Assembly (NCBI GenBank): GCA_018714725.1
Contig: DVMZ01000030.1
Coordinates: forward strand, 1 to 12,929
DNA from: Candidatus Scatosoma pullistercoris
Lineage (GTDB): Bacteria; Bacillota; Clostridia; Christensenellales; Borkfalkiaceae
Direction: 5' to 3'
Length of the DNA stretch: 12,929 nucleotides
Below, one piece after another: positions 1 to 6,396 of the stretch. The notes under the pieces are model-generated. The model worked only from the letters and a program-made list of their open reading frames with translations. It had not been told where the DNA came from and searched no databases. The position numbers and the translations under genes are program-made. Within the stretch, counting starts at the first letter, position 1. Each line of letters opens with the position of its first letter.

Positions 1-2
1 CG

Positions 3-47
3 GAGCTGGACGCCCGCCCCGCAAAAGATCCCAAATATATCGTCTGA
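3..47 (+). CDS. C-terminal end of an unidentified gene (partial)
   Basis: The window opens inside a frame that reads ELDARPAKDPKYIV and stops with TGA at 45-47. Two strong hairpins follow within 120 bases, which fits the end of a transcription unit and is the main reason for preferring this frame over the other two, both still open here. Only 14 codons are visible, so no family can be named. It reads in the same direction as rarA but is separated from it by terminators and a promoter, so it is probably not in its operon. Confidence 0.4.
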   Translation, partial: ELDARPAKDPKYIV

Positions 48-77
48 GCTTACCGTCAGTCTCTGTCGCAAAATCTT

Positions 78-112
78 ACGGCCCGGGCAAGAATGCCCGG
101 GCCGTTCCGTTT
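78..112 (+). terminator. GC-rich hairpin, first of two tandem terminators
   Basis: A perfect 12-bp stem (78-89 with 94-105) has an AGAA tetraloop. It is followed by TCCGTTT, an interrupted and weak T-tract. It lies 30 bases after the stop codon at 47, as expected for the terminator of the upstream gene. Confidence 0.6.
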
Positions 113-126
113 AAGCAGTCTTTTCT

Positions 127-164
127 CCGGCGCGCGGAACGGTCCGCGCGCCGGAAATTTTTTT
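127..164 (+). terminator. Rho-independent terminator, second of two in tandem
   Basis: A perfect 12-bp GC-rich stem (127-138 with 143-154) has an ACGG loop and is followed by AAA and then seven T (158-164). With the hairpin at 78-105 it insulates rarA from the upstream gene. It ends about 28 bases before the rarA -35 box. Confidence 0.85.
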
Positions 165-191
165 CCGAAAAGGTTTTCACCGCCCGCGGAA

Positions 192-220
192 TTGACAGCC
201 GGCAAAAAAAACGATATAAT
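192..220 (+). promoter_or_regulatory. Housekeeping sigma promoter of rarA
   Basis: TTGACA (192-197), a 17-bp spacer and TATAAT (215-220) match the vegetative sigma consensus exactly. The start site is expected near 227, giving a leader of about 33 nt. The initially transcribed region carries a tandem 7-mer, TAGCGAA twice (223-236). A GAGG Shine-Dalgarno (248-251) lies 8 nt before the ATG at 260. Confidence 0.9.
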
Positions 221-259
221 GATAGCGAATAGCGAAATTCAGCAAACGAGGCGAAAACC

Positions 260-1579
260 ATGCCGGTTCAGGGAACGATTTTTGAAACCGAATACAGTCA
301 GCCCTTGGCGGCGCGGCTGTGGCCGCAGACGCTGGACGAATACTGCGGGCAGAAACACCTGCTGGGAGAAGGCCGGGTTCTGCGCCGCCTCATCGAAAGC
401 GACAACATCGGCTCCATGATTTTCTGGGGGCCGCCGGGCGTCGGCAAAACCACGCTCGCGCGGATCATCGCCCGCCGCACCAAAGCCAATTTCATCGACT
501 TCTCCGCCGTCACCAGCGGAATCAAAGAAATCAAGCAGGTGATGGAACAAGCGGAACAAAACCGGCGCTTCGGCGAAAAGACCATTCTGTTCGTCGATGA
601 AATTCACCGCTTCAACAAAGCGCAGCAGGACGCCTTCCTGCCCTTCGTCGAAAAGGGCAGCATCATTCTCATCGGCGCGACGACGGAAAACCCTTCGTTC
701 GAGGTCAACGGCGCGCTCCTCTCCCGTTGCAAAGTGTTTGTCCTACAAGCGTTGAAACCGGAAGAGATCGAAGAGTTGCTCCGCCGTGCGCTTCGGGACG
801 AACGCGGATTCGGGACGCAGGAAATCGAAATTTCCGACGAACTCCTCCGCGCCATCGCCGTCTTTGCGGACGGAGACGCCCGGCGCGCTCTTTCCACGCT
901 GGAAATGGCCGTCCTGAACGGCGTTCCCGACGGCGACAAAACCCGGATCACCGACGAGACGATCGAACAGTGCACTTCCAAAAAATCCCTCCTGTATGAC
1001 AAAAAGGGAGAAGAACACTACAACCTGATCTCCGCCCTGCACAAATCCATGCGCAATTCCGACCCCGACGCCGCCGTGTATTGGCTGGCGCGGATGCTGG
1101 AAGCCGGCGAGGATCCCCTGTATATCGCGCGCCGGGTCACACGGTTCGCCAGCGAGGATGTCGGGCTGGCCGATCCCCGCGCCCTGGAAATCGCCGTCGC
1201 CGCTTACCAGGCCTGCCATTTCATCGGGATGCCCGAATGTTCGGTTCATCTCACACAGGCGATTGTCTATCTGTCCATGGCGCCGAAATCCAACTCCCTC
1301 TATATGGCGTACGAACGCGCCAAAAAAGACGCGCTGAATATGCTGGCCGAGCCCGTCCCCCTCGTCATACGCAACGCGCCCACCAGACTCATGAAGGAAC
1401 TGGACTACGGCAAGGGTTACCAATATGCCCATAATACGGAGGACAAACTCACTTCCATGCAATGCCTGCCCGATTCCCTGCTCGGGAAAGAATACTATCT
1501 CCCCACCGAAGAGGGGGTGGAGGGCAAAATCAAAACGCGTTTGCAGGAAATCAAAGACTGGAAAAAGTCCCATCGATGA
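260..1579 (+). CDS. rarA: Replication-associated recombination protein A (RarA/MgsA), AAA+ ATPase
   Basis: This 439-residue protein is a full-length RarA/MgsA/WRNIP1-family ATPase. The family is a homotetrameric clamp-loader relative that acts at stalled replication forks and interacts with SSB. Visible motifs are Walker A GPPGVGKTT (57-65), Walker B LFVDEIHRF (110-118), sensor 1 in IGATTENPSFEVN (138-150), a candidate arginine finger in LLSRC (R156) and a sensor 2 helix GDARRAL (205-211). The C-terminal half has the family's tetramerisation region, including RVTRFASEDVGLADP and the late YKYPH-like stretch around GKGYQYAHN. Length is close to the 420-450 usual for the family. The ATG has a GAGG Shine-Dalgarno 8 nt upstream and its own consensus promoter, and it appears to be monocistronic. 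Nothing suggests truncation. Confidence 0.96.
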   Translation: MPVQGTIFETEYSQPLAARLWPQTLDEYCGQKHLLGEGRVLRRLIESDNIGSMIFWGPPGVGKTTLARIIARRTKANFIDFSAVTSGIKEIKQVMEQAEQNRRFGEKTILFVDEIHRFNKAQQDAFLPFVEKGSIILIGATTENPSFEVNGALLSRCKVFVLQALKPEEIEELLRRALRDERGFGTQEIEISDELLRAIAVFADGDARRALSTLEMAVLNGVPDGDKTRITDETIEQCTSKKSLLYDKKGEEHYNLISALHKSMRNSDPDAAVYWLARMLEAGEDPLYIARRVTRFASEDVGLADPRALEIAVAAYQACHFIGMPECSVHLTQAIVYLSMAPKSNSLYMAYERAKKDALNMLAEPVPLVIRNAPTRLMKELDYGKGYQYAHNTEDKLTSMQCLPDSLLGKEYYLPTEEGVEGKIKTRLQEIKDWKKSHR

Positions 1580-1594
1580 TTTTTCCGGATTTCC

Positions 1595-1666
1595 CGGCCT
1601 GTTTGCGGCCGTTTTTCCGGTTTTCTCCCGGACTCTTCCGGCCTCCGCAACGGACTTCCGTTTTTT
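1595..1666 (+). terminator. Possible weak terminators after rarA
   Basis: Two short hairpins follow the rarA stop. The first is CGGCC (1595-1599) with GGCCG (1607-1611), a 7-nt loop, then five T. The second is AACGG (1649-1653) with CCGTT (1658-1662), an ACTT loop, then a T-run to 1666. Each stem has only 5 bp, so either could be chance in this T-rich stretch. The rest of the gap to 1811 shows no gene. Confidence 0.35.
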
Positions 1667-1811
1667 CCGCGCCGCCGGGCCCGGTTTTTGTCCGTCCCCT
1701 ACCCACCCGCCGGAAGAGCAAAAATCCTGCGCCTGCGGCGGATTGCATGCGTTATGATTCACCGGCACGGAAGAATTGCTTCCGCGCCCTTCTTTTTCTA
1801 AAATTTTTCAT

Positions 1812-1859
1812 AAAAAAGCGGCTCTACCCGGTTTCAACAACTTCGAGCAGAGCCGCTTT
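1812..1859 (-). terminator. Rho-independent terminator of the envelope protein gene
   Basis: Read on the minus strand, an 11-bp stem (1859-1849 with 1825-1815) has a 23-nt loop and runs into six U (1817-1812). It starts 26 bases after the stop codon of the 1886-4324 gene. The + strand side lacks a good T-run, so it probably acts mainly on leftward transcripts. Confidence 0.8.
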
Positions 1860-1885
1860 CTTGCATTGTTTACAATGGAAAAGAA

Positions 1886-4324
1886 TTATTTTTCGGACGA
1901 TTTATCCTTCTTTCCGGTCTTTTCTTTTTTGGACTTTTTCGCCTTCTTCTTTTTCTTATCGTCCGCCTCGTCGACATCTTCAAGGGATTCGTCCGAAGGC
2001 TTCACGAGCAACAGGATGATGACGACGATGAGCATGACGCCCGCGATCGAGAAGAGAACGATGGAGGCGATGTTGTTCTGCAACCATTCCGTTTCACCGG
2101 GAATGCTGTCGATGTCCGCGTCCACGGAAATCGCCTTATAGGCCGCCGCGTAATTTCCGAACAACTGGGAATCGGTGAACACCGCAAAGATGAGATAGGT
2201 GCCCTGTTCCTGAGGCCGGAAGGACTGGCTGGAAGCGTCCCAATGATACTTATTATCGGATTTTTCCCATTCTTCGGGGAAATCGTCCTCGTCGATCGTG
2301 GAATCGTATTCCTCGATTCTTCTCAGGATGACGTTGCCTTCGGAATCCTCGTTCAGAAGATCTTCCCCGGTAATTTCAAGCCCCAGACGGTCGGAAAGCG
2401 CCTGCGCATACAGCGCCGCAAAATATCTGACGGGATCTTCCCGGAGCTTGTCCGCTTTCCCTTCGGAAACATCCGCCTTTTCCATTTCTTTCAGCGTTTC
2501 AAACTTGATGTTGACCAGTTCGCTGGAAGAAAACACCGAGTACTTGTTCTGGAAAGCGACCGTATCGAAATAATACAGCCCGTACGTCTCGCCGTAGCCG
2601 CTCAGCCCCGTCACCGTGAAATCGGAAAGGTTATAAGTGACGTCGATGAACCCGGTATCCGGCATCGATTCGTCGTCCTCTTCCACGCTCAGGCCGTTGT
2701 TGATGACGGAGAAGGTGAAGGAGGGAATTTCTTCGATCTCCCAGACGGTATCCGCCGTGACATACGTCTTATGCCCGTCGAGATAGAAGTACATCGAATT
2801 GCCCACTTTATCGGTTGCAGCCACCTTGAACTCGTACATGCCCGCGCTGGACACCCCCAGCCGCAGTTCGTCATAATCGAGGCCGGAAGACGAAGAAGCG
2901 CTGCTCGACGATTCCGTCTTATAATAAATCGTAAATTCGAGATTCTTGTATCCGGTGTCGTCGTCGGAAATCAGCCCTTTCAGCGAGGGAAGATAAACAT
3001 ACGAATTGGAACCCGCATACACGCCTTCCGCCGCCTTTTCCACCGCTGCCTGATACTCGGCAAACAGGGCTTCGCCCTCGGCGGTCACCGTGGTGGTGCC
3101 GGCCGCGTCGTCATTGGTGATTCCGGTATAATAAGGTCCCACTTCGTTCCGGTCCACGCGGATATAATCCAGCTCCGTATCGTGCGTGGGCGCGGAAGGG
3201 CGCACCGTCTCGTCCGCATACCAGGCGAGATAATACACCGCGGCGTCATCGTCCTCGTGGCTGTCGTCTTCCAGCGTAAACCGCACGGAGACAAACTCCA
3301 TTCCCTCTTCCAGATACACCGAAGTGGTTTTGGCGCTCTCCCCTTCACCCGTCGTATAGACGGTATCGAAGAAATACACGCTGGTGGACAGAGACGCATA
3401 CGACGCTTCTTCATCGGTGGGATCGTACTGATAATATTCCGTCTTGTTGGTCACGGACGTATCGAGGACATCGATCACCTGATAATCGAGGGAATACGGC
3501 ATGCCGAGCGCAAAACTGATCACGTCTTCGTTCACGACGAGAACGGGCTTTGCGGTATCCGAAACCGAACCGTTCGCAAGCGTGAAATCCTGCCCGTTGA
3601 GTTCGCTGAACAATACCGTGGTGGAGACATCGTTTCCGCTGTCTTCGGGGAAGTCCGCCGAGAAGGCAAACGGCACCATCGGGGTCGTGGCGGAAGCGGA
3701 AAAATATTCCGCGAAATTGGCGCCCACATTTTCAAAAGTGCCCACCCGTATGCCGTTGATCATAACGAAAAACTCGTCGTCTCCGGCTTTCTGATCTCCG
3801 TCCGTTTCGGACAGCGAAAGCTCCATTTCATCGGTGGCCGCCGACAGGATCGCCTCCGTCAGAACCGTTCCCGTTTCGTCATCGTTCACTTTGACGACAA
3901 GTCCGCCGTCCGTATTCTCAAAGACGATGCGGTTGGTCGCCTTCTTGTCTTTGAGAGCCGTTGCGGGCGCAGTTTCAAAAGCGACGGTCACGCTGGAAAA
4001 ATTCGTATCTTTGAACGCGAATTTCATGGAGAGGTACTTCGCTTCGACAACCCCCTCTTCCGATTCCGCATACCATTTCAGGGCAAGATCTCTCTTGAAC
4101 GAGACGACGCCCGCTTCGGGAATGGTGAACGCCATTGCCGTCTCGTCGTCCTTATCCGCCCCCACCGTCGCGGAATTTTCCGCCGTGAACACGCGGGAAG
4201 GGGTATAAGTGACGCCGGCCGCGGACGCGGTCATGCCCGAAAGGCAAACCGCCCCTCCGAGCGCCGCCGCGGAAAAGGCGGACGCCAGCAAAAATGTCAA
4301 TACTCTGGATCTGTACTTTTTCAT
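1886..4324 (-). CDS. Secreted, membrane-anchored surface protein of unknown function
   Basis: This 812-residue protein was not recognised by family. It begins with a basic n-region and hydrophobic core (MKKYRSRVLTFLLASAFSAAAL), a signal peptide with likely cleavage near residues 34-36 (TASA-A-G). The long exported part is acidic and Tyr/Ser/Thr/Asp-rich. Residues about 60-255 resemble a beta-sandwich (alternating strands, e.g. FFVMINGIRVGTF 185-197). DTAKPVLVV (256-264) and GMYEFKVAATDKVGNSMYFY (495-514) look like bacterial Ig-like or cadherin-like strands. A serine linker lies at 472-480. One membrane helix (about 752-774) is followed by an acidic patch and a Lys-rich tail (789-812), predicting an outside-facing type I membrane protein. 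There is no LPXTG motif. An in-frame TAG directly before the ATG fixes the start as the most upstream ATG possible. GAGG lies 11 nt upstream. Domain calls are by eye and weak; adhesion or glycan binding is only a guess. Confidence 0.85.
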   Translation of the reverse strand: MKKYRSRVLTFLLASAFSAAALGGAVCLSGMTASAAGVTYTPSRVFTAENSATVGADKDDETAMAFTIPEAGVVSFKRDLALKWYAESEEGVVEAKYLSMKFAFKDTNFSSVTVAFETAPATALKDKKATNRIVFENTDGGLVVKVNDDETGTVLTEAILSAATDEMELSLSETDGDQKAGDDEFFVMINGIRVGTFENVGANFAEYFSASATTPMVPFAFSADFPEDSGNDVSTTVLFSELNGQDFTLANGSVSDTAKPVLVVNEDVISFALGMPYSLDYQVIDVLDTSVTNKTEYYQYDPTDEEASYASLSTSVYFFDTVYTTGEGESAKTTSVYLEEGMEFVSVRFTLEDDSHEDDDAAVYYLAWYADETVRPSAPTHDTELDYIRVDRNEVGPYYTGITNDDAAGTTTVTAEGEALFAEYQAAVEKAAEGVYAGSNSYVYLPSLKGLISDDDTGYKNLEFTIYYKTESSSSASSSSGLDYDELRLGVSSAGMYEFKVAATDKVGNSMYFYLDGHKTYVTADTVWEIEEIPSFTFSVINNGLSVEEDDESMPDTGFIDVTYNLSDFTVTGLSGYGETYGLYYFDTVAFQNKYSVFSSSELVNIKFETLKEMEKADVSEGKADKLREDPVRYFAALYAQALSDRLGLEITGEDLLNEDSEGNVILRRIEEYDSTIDEDDFPEEWEKSDNKYHWDASSQSFRPQEQGTYLIFAVFTDSQLFGNYAAAYKAISVDADIDSIPGETEWLQNNIASIVLFSIAGVMLIVVIILLLVKPSDESLEDVDEADDKKKKKAKKSKKEKTGKKDKSSEK

Positions 4325-4384
4325 CTAAAGCAATGCCTCGCAATTTTGTAAACTGTCATCGTTACAATTAACTGTGCTTTCTTT

Positions 4385-4413
4385 ATTTTACACCCAAACG
4401 CGATTTTTGTCAA
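4385..4413 (-). promoter_or_regulatory. Promoter of the envelope protein gene
   Basis: On the minus strand TTGACA (4413-4408), a 17-bp spacer and TAAAAT (4390-4385) form a near-perfect vegetative promoter. Transcription should start near 4378, giving a leader of about 54 nt. The leader holds an inverted repeat, TGTAA (4347-4351) and TTACA (4362-4366) on the + strand, which could be an operator or a small hairpin. Confidence 0.8.
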
Positions 4414-4424
4414 ACGCATTTTGA

Positions 4425-4466
4425 GGTGAAATAACCTGTTTTTCTCGATTTTACGGAAATTTCACC
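4425..4466. repeat. 8-bp inverted repeat between the pseudouridine synthase gene and the next promoter
   Basis: GGTGAAAT (4425-4432) and ATTTCACC (4459-4466) are perfectly complementary across a 26-bp AT-rich spacer. The right arm overlaps the stop codon of the 4462-5208 gene, and the left arm lies 11 bp upstream of the -35 box of the envelope gene. It has no T-run, so it is not a classical terminator. An operator or chance are both possible. Confidence 0.3.
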
Positions 4467-5208
4467 GTATTTCCACCGCGGCCGAAAGATTGAAGAGTTT
4501 CCAGGGCATTTCGTCGGCCGGCGGAAGGGCGATGAAGCGCAGCCGCTCCTTGGTCACGGGGTGAGAAAAGGACAGCGAATACGCCCACAGCGCCAGTTTC
4601 CCCTTCTGCGCCAACGCGCCGCCGTACCGCATATCCCCGTACACGGGATGAGAGATCCCCGCCATCTGCACGCGGATCTGATGCGTCCGGCCGGTATGCA
4701 GACGGACCTCCGTCAACGCATACCTGCCCTTGCTCTCCAGCACTTTATAGTCGAGAGAAGCGAACTTTGCGCCCTCTTCCGTCTGGGTGCAGATATACAC
4801 CATGTTGTTGACGGTATTCTTGCGGAGATAATTGGTCAGCGTGCCCCGTTCGGTCTCCGGCGTGCCGCACAACGCCGCGAGATAGCGCTTCTCAAAATCG
4901 CCCGACTGCAATCCTTCCGTCAGCCGGGAAGCCGCCTTGGAAGTCTTGGCGTACACCATGACCCCGCCCGTGGGCCTGTCCAGCCGGTGCACCAGCCCCA
5001 CATAGACGTTGCCCGGCTTGCCGTAGGCCTGTTTGAGATAGGCCTTGATCATATCGAGGAGATTTTTATCCTTGCTGTCGTCGGGACAGCAGCCCACCAT
5101 CTGCGGTTTGAGCGCGACGAGGATATGATTGTCCTCGTATAAAATCCCGAACCCGGGATCGAATCCCGTTTCATTTTGCATGTTTTCACCGGTCGAAATT
5201 TCAGTCAT
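4462..5208 (-). CDS. RluA-family pseudouridine synthase (RluD-like, no S4 domain)
   Basis: The product (248 residues from the chosen start) isomerises uridine to pseudouridine in rRNA or tRNA; the target base cannot be read from sequence. The hallmark is VHRLDRPTGGVMVYAKT, with the catalytic Asp at residue 77 in HRLD (74-77). The family's N-terminal ILYEDNHILVALKP (22-35) and C-terminal RLHTGRTHQIRVQ are also present. There is no N-terminal S4 RNA-binding domain, making it one of the short RluA relatives. Start choice: the ATG at 5208 has GGGAGG 11 nt upstream and overlaps the end of the preceding methyltransferase gene by 8 bp, which suggests translational coupling. An ATG at 5181 (GGTG 5 nt upstream) is the main alternative. 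An upstream TTG at 5244 would deepen the overlap without a good ribosome site. It is the second gene of an RNA-modification pair. Confidence 0.9.
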   Translation of the reverse strand: MTEISTGENMQNETGFDPGFGILYEDNHILVALKPQMVGCCPDDSKDKNLLDMIKAYLKQAYGKPGNVYVGLVHRLDRPTGGVMVYAKTSKAASRLTEGLQSGDFEKRYLAALCGTPETERGTLTNYLRKNTVNNMVYICTQTEEGAKFASLDYKVLESKGRYALTEVRLHTGRTHQIRVQMAGISHPVYGDMRYGGALAQKGKLALWAYSLSFSHPVTKERLRFIALPPADEMPWKLFNLSAAVEIR

Positions 5209-6106
5209 TGATGAAGATGCCTCCCGCACCGCAGGGAAGAGCAATTTTCTCTTCCGTCCTGATTCCCACCTCGTAGGCTTCCGTATGTCCCCGCCGTTCG
5301 CCCAGGGTCAGCCTGAGGATATTGTCCAGCACCATGGGCTGCAAGCCCGTGGTGTAGCTGTTGATGAGAAAGAACACCGGGTCGTCCGAGAGCAATCCCG
5401 TGCACAGCTGCACAAACGGAAACAGATCGTTTTCGATCTTCCACATCTCCCCGCCCGGGCCGCGTCCGTAAGAGGGCGGGTCCATGATGACCGCGTCGTA
5501 ACGGTTGCCCCGGCGCAGTTCCCGGCGCACGAATTTCTGACAGTCGTCCACGATGTACCGGATCCCCGTGTCGATTCCCGAAAGTCGGGCGTTTTCCCCC
5601 GCGCGTTCGACCATTCCCTTCGCCGCGTCCACATGCGTCACCGCCGCCCCCGCTTTCGCGCAGGCCACCGTCGCGCCGCCCGTATAGGCGAAAAGGTTGA
5701 GCACCTTCACCGGCCGGTCGGCAGACCTTTTCGCCTGCGCCGCACGGATGAGCTCCGTCATCAGTTCCCAATGCACCGACTGTTCGGGGAACAATCCCGT
5801 ATGCTTGAAGCCCATCGGCTTGATCTTGAACCGAAGCCCCAGCCTTTCATAACCGATCGTCCATTCCTCCGGAATGGGCCGGAGCGTCGTCCAGCTGCCG
5901 CCCCCCTTTTCGCTGCGTTTATAGCAGGCGTTCAGGCCGGGATACGCGAAGAGGTCCGTCCGGGCCGACCAGATGACCTGGGGATCGGGGCGCAGAAGGC
6001 AGACGTCCTTCCAGCGTTCCAGTTTATACCCGTCTCCCGTGGCGATAATCGAATAATCCGTCCAGTTTTCCGCGATTTTCATAAACAGTTTCCCGTGATG
6101 TTCCAT
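5201..6106 (-). CDS. Class I SAM-dependent RNA methyltransferase (RlmI/RlmK-like, COG1092 type)
   Basis: This 301-residue protein has a short N-terminal beta domain (DGYKLERW 25-32; LRPDPQVIW 38-46) and a Rossmann methyltransferase fold. SAM motif I is VLNLFAYTGGAT (135-146), the acidic residue of the next strand is in THVDAAKG (D160), DD lies at 187-188, and motif IV is MDPPSYGRG (208-216). This is the pattern of the RlmI/RlmK-related group, which methylates 23S rRNA or similar RNA. The usual PUA domain is not evident, so substrate and position are unassigned. The start is uncertain: the ATG at 6106 has GGAGG only 3 nt away, while the ATG at 6082 (MKIAENW) would place the N-terminus where homologues, as I recall them, begin. 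The gene has its own promoter and overlaps the downstream pseudouridine synthase gene by 8 bp, suggesting one mRNA for two RNA-modifying enzymes. Confidence 0.88.
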   Translation of the reverse strand: MEHHGKLFMKIAENWTDYSIIATGDGYKLERWKDVCLLRPDPQVIWSARTDLFAYPGLNACYKRSEKGGGSWTTLRPIPEEWTIGYERLGLRFKIKPMGFKHTGLFPEQSVHWELMTELIRAAQAKRSADRPVKVLNLFAYTGGATVACAKAGAAVTHVDAAKGMVERAGENARLSGIDTGIRYIVDDCQKFVRRELRRGNRYDAVIMDPPSYGRGPGGEMWKIENDLFPFVQLCTGLLSDDPVFFLINSYTTGLQPMVLDNILRLTLGERRGHTEAYEVGIRTEEKIALPCGAGGIFIND

Positions 6107-6137
6107 GCCCCTCCCGCCTGTCCGCGGGCAGTTTTTC

Positions 6138-6166
6138 CCGATATTCCGACTTACTTATTATATCGG
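6138..6166. repeat. Inverted repeat across the methyltransferase -10 box
   Basis: CCGATAT (6138-6144) and ATATCGG (6160-6166) form a 7-bp inverted repeat with a 15-bp spacer. One arm overlaps the -10 box and the other lies in the early transcribed region. This is the position of a repressor site that would block RNA polymerase, but no regulator is encoded nearby and chance cannot be excluded. Confidence 0.3.
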
Positions 6167-6185
6167 AAAACGCCGGTGATGTAAA
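6157..6185 (-). promoter_or_regulatory. Promoter of the methyltransferase/pseudouridine synthase unit
   Basis: On the minus strand TTTACA (6185-6180), a 17-bp spacer and TATAAT (6162-6157) differ from the vegetative consensus at one position. The start site would be near 6150, leaving a leader of about 45 nt before the ATG at 6106. Confidence 0.8.
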
Positions 6186-6213
6186 GTGATTTTTCCGCCG
6201 AAACGGAAAGTAA

Positions 6214-6242
6214 AACGAAAAAAGCGGATTTTTTGCGCTTTT
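6214..6242 (-). terminator. Possible second terminator downstream of ileS
   Basis: On the minus strand AAAAGCG (6242-6236) pairs with CGCTTTT (6226-6220) around a 9-nt loop and continues TTCGTTTT. The stem is A/T-heavy with only three GC pairs. It would catch transcripts that pass the ileS terminator just before the methyltransferase promoter. I see no gene in 6243-6350. Confidence 0.35.
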
Positions 6243-6353
6243 ACCCCGCGAATCGCCGAAAAATCGTATCAGGAGATACAAGCTTCCGTCAAAAGCAGAA
6301 GAAACAGTCGGGTCCGCCCCGGAACGATGCGGCCGAACAAACGTCCGGCGCGC

Positions 6354-6385
6354 AAAACGGCGGGCGTTCCGTCGGAACGCCCGCC
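6354..6385 (-). terminator. Rho-independent terminator of ileS
   Basis: A perfect 12-bp stem (6385-6374 with 6370-6359, minus strand) has a 3-nt loop and is followed by G and four U. It starts 11 bases after the ileS stop codon. Confidence 0.8.
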
Positions 6386-6396
6386 CTCAGCGCTTG

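Noticed and set aside
743..1768. 341-codon minus-strand frame opposite rarA
   Set aside because: rarA on the + strand has all AAA+ motifs, a promoter and a ribosome site. The antisense frame has none of these.
2243..4351. 702-codon open frame on the + strand opposite the envelope protein gene
   Set aside because: It mirrors the codon pattern of the minus-strand gene, has no signal peptide, motif or ribosome site, and gives an Arg/His/Gly-rich product typical of antisense frames in GC-biased genes. The minus-strand product has clear signal and membrane segments.
4347..4366. GlnR/TnrA-type box in the envelope gene leader
   Set aside because: The half-sites TGTAA and TTACA are separated by 10 bp, while TGTNA-N7-TNACA needs 7 bp between these pentamers, so the spacing is wrong.
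5209..5244. TTG start at 5244 for the pseudouridine synthase
   Set aside because: It would give a 44-bp overlap with the methyltransferase gene and 12 unconserved-looking residues. The ATG at 5208 has GGGAGG upstream and a compact 8-bp overlap.
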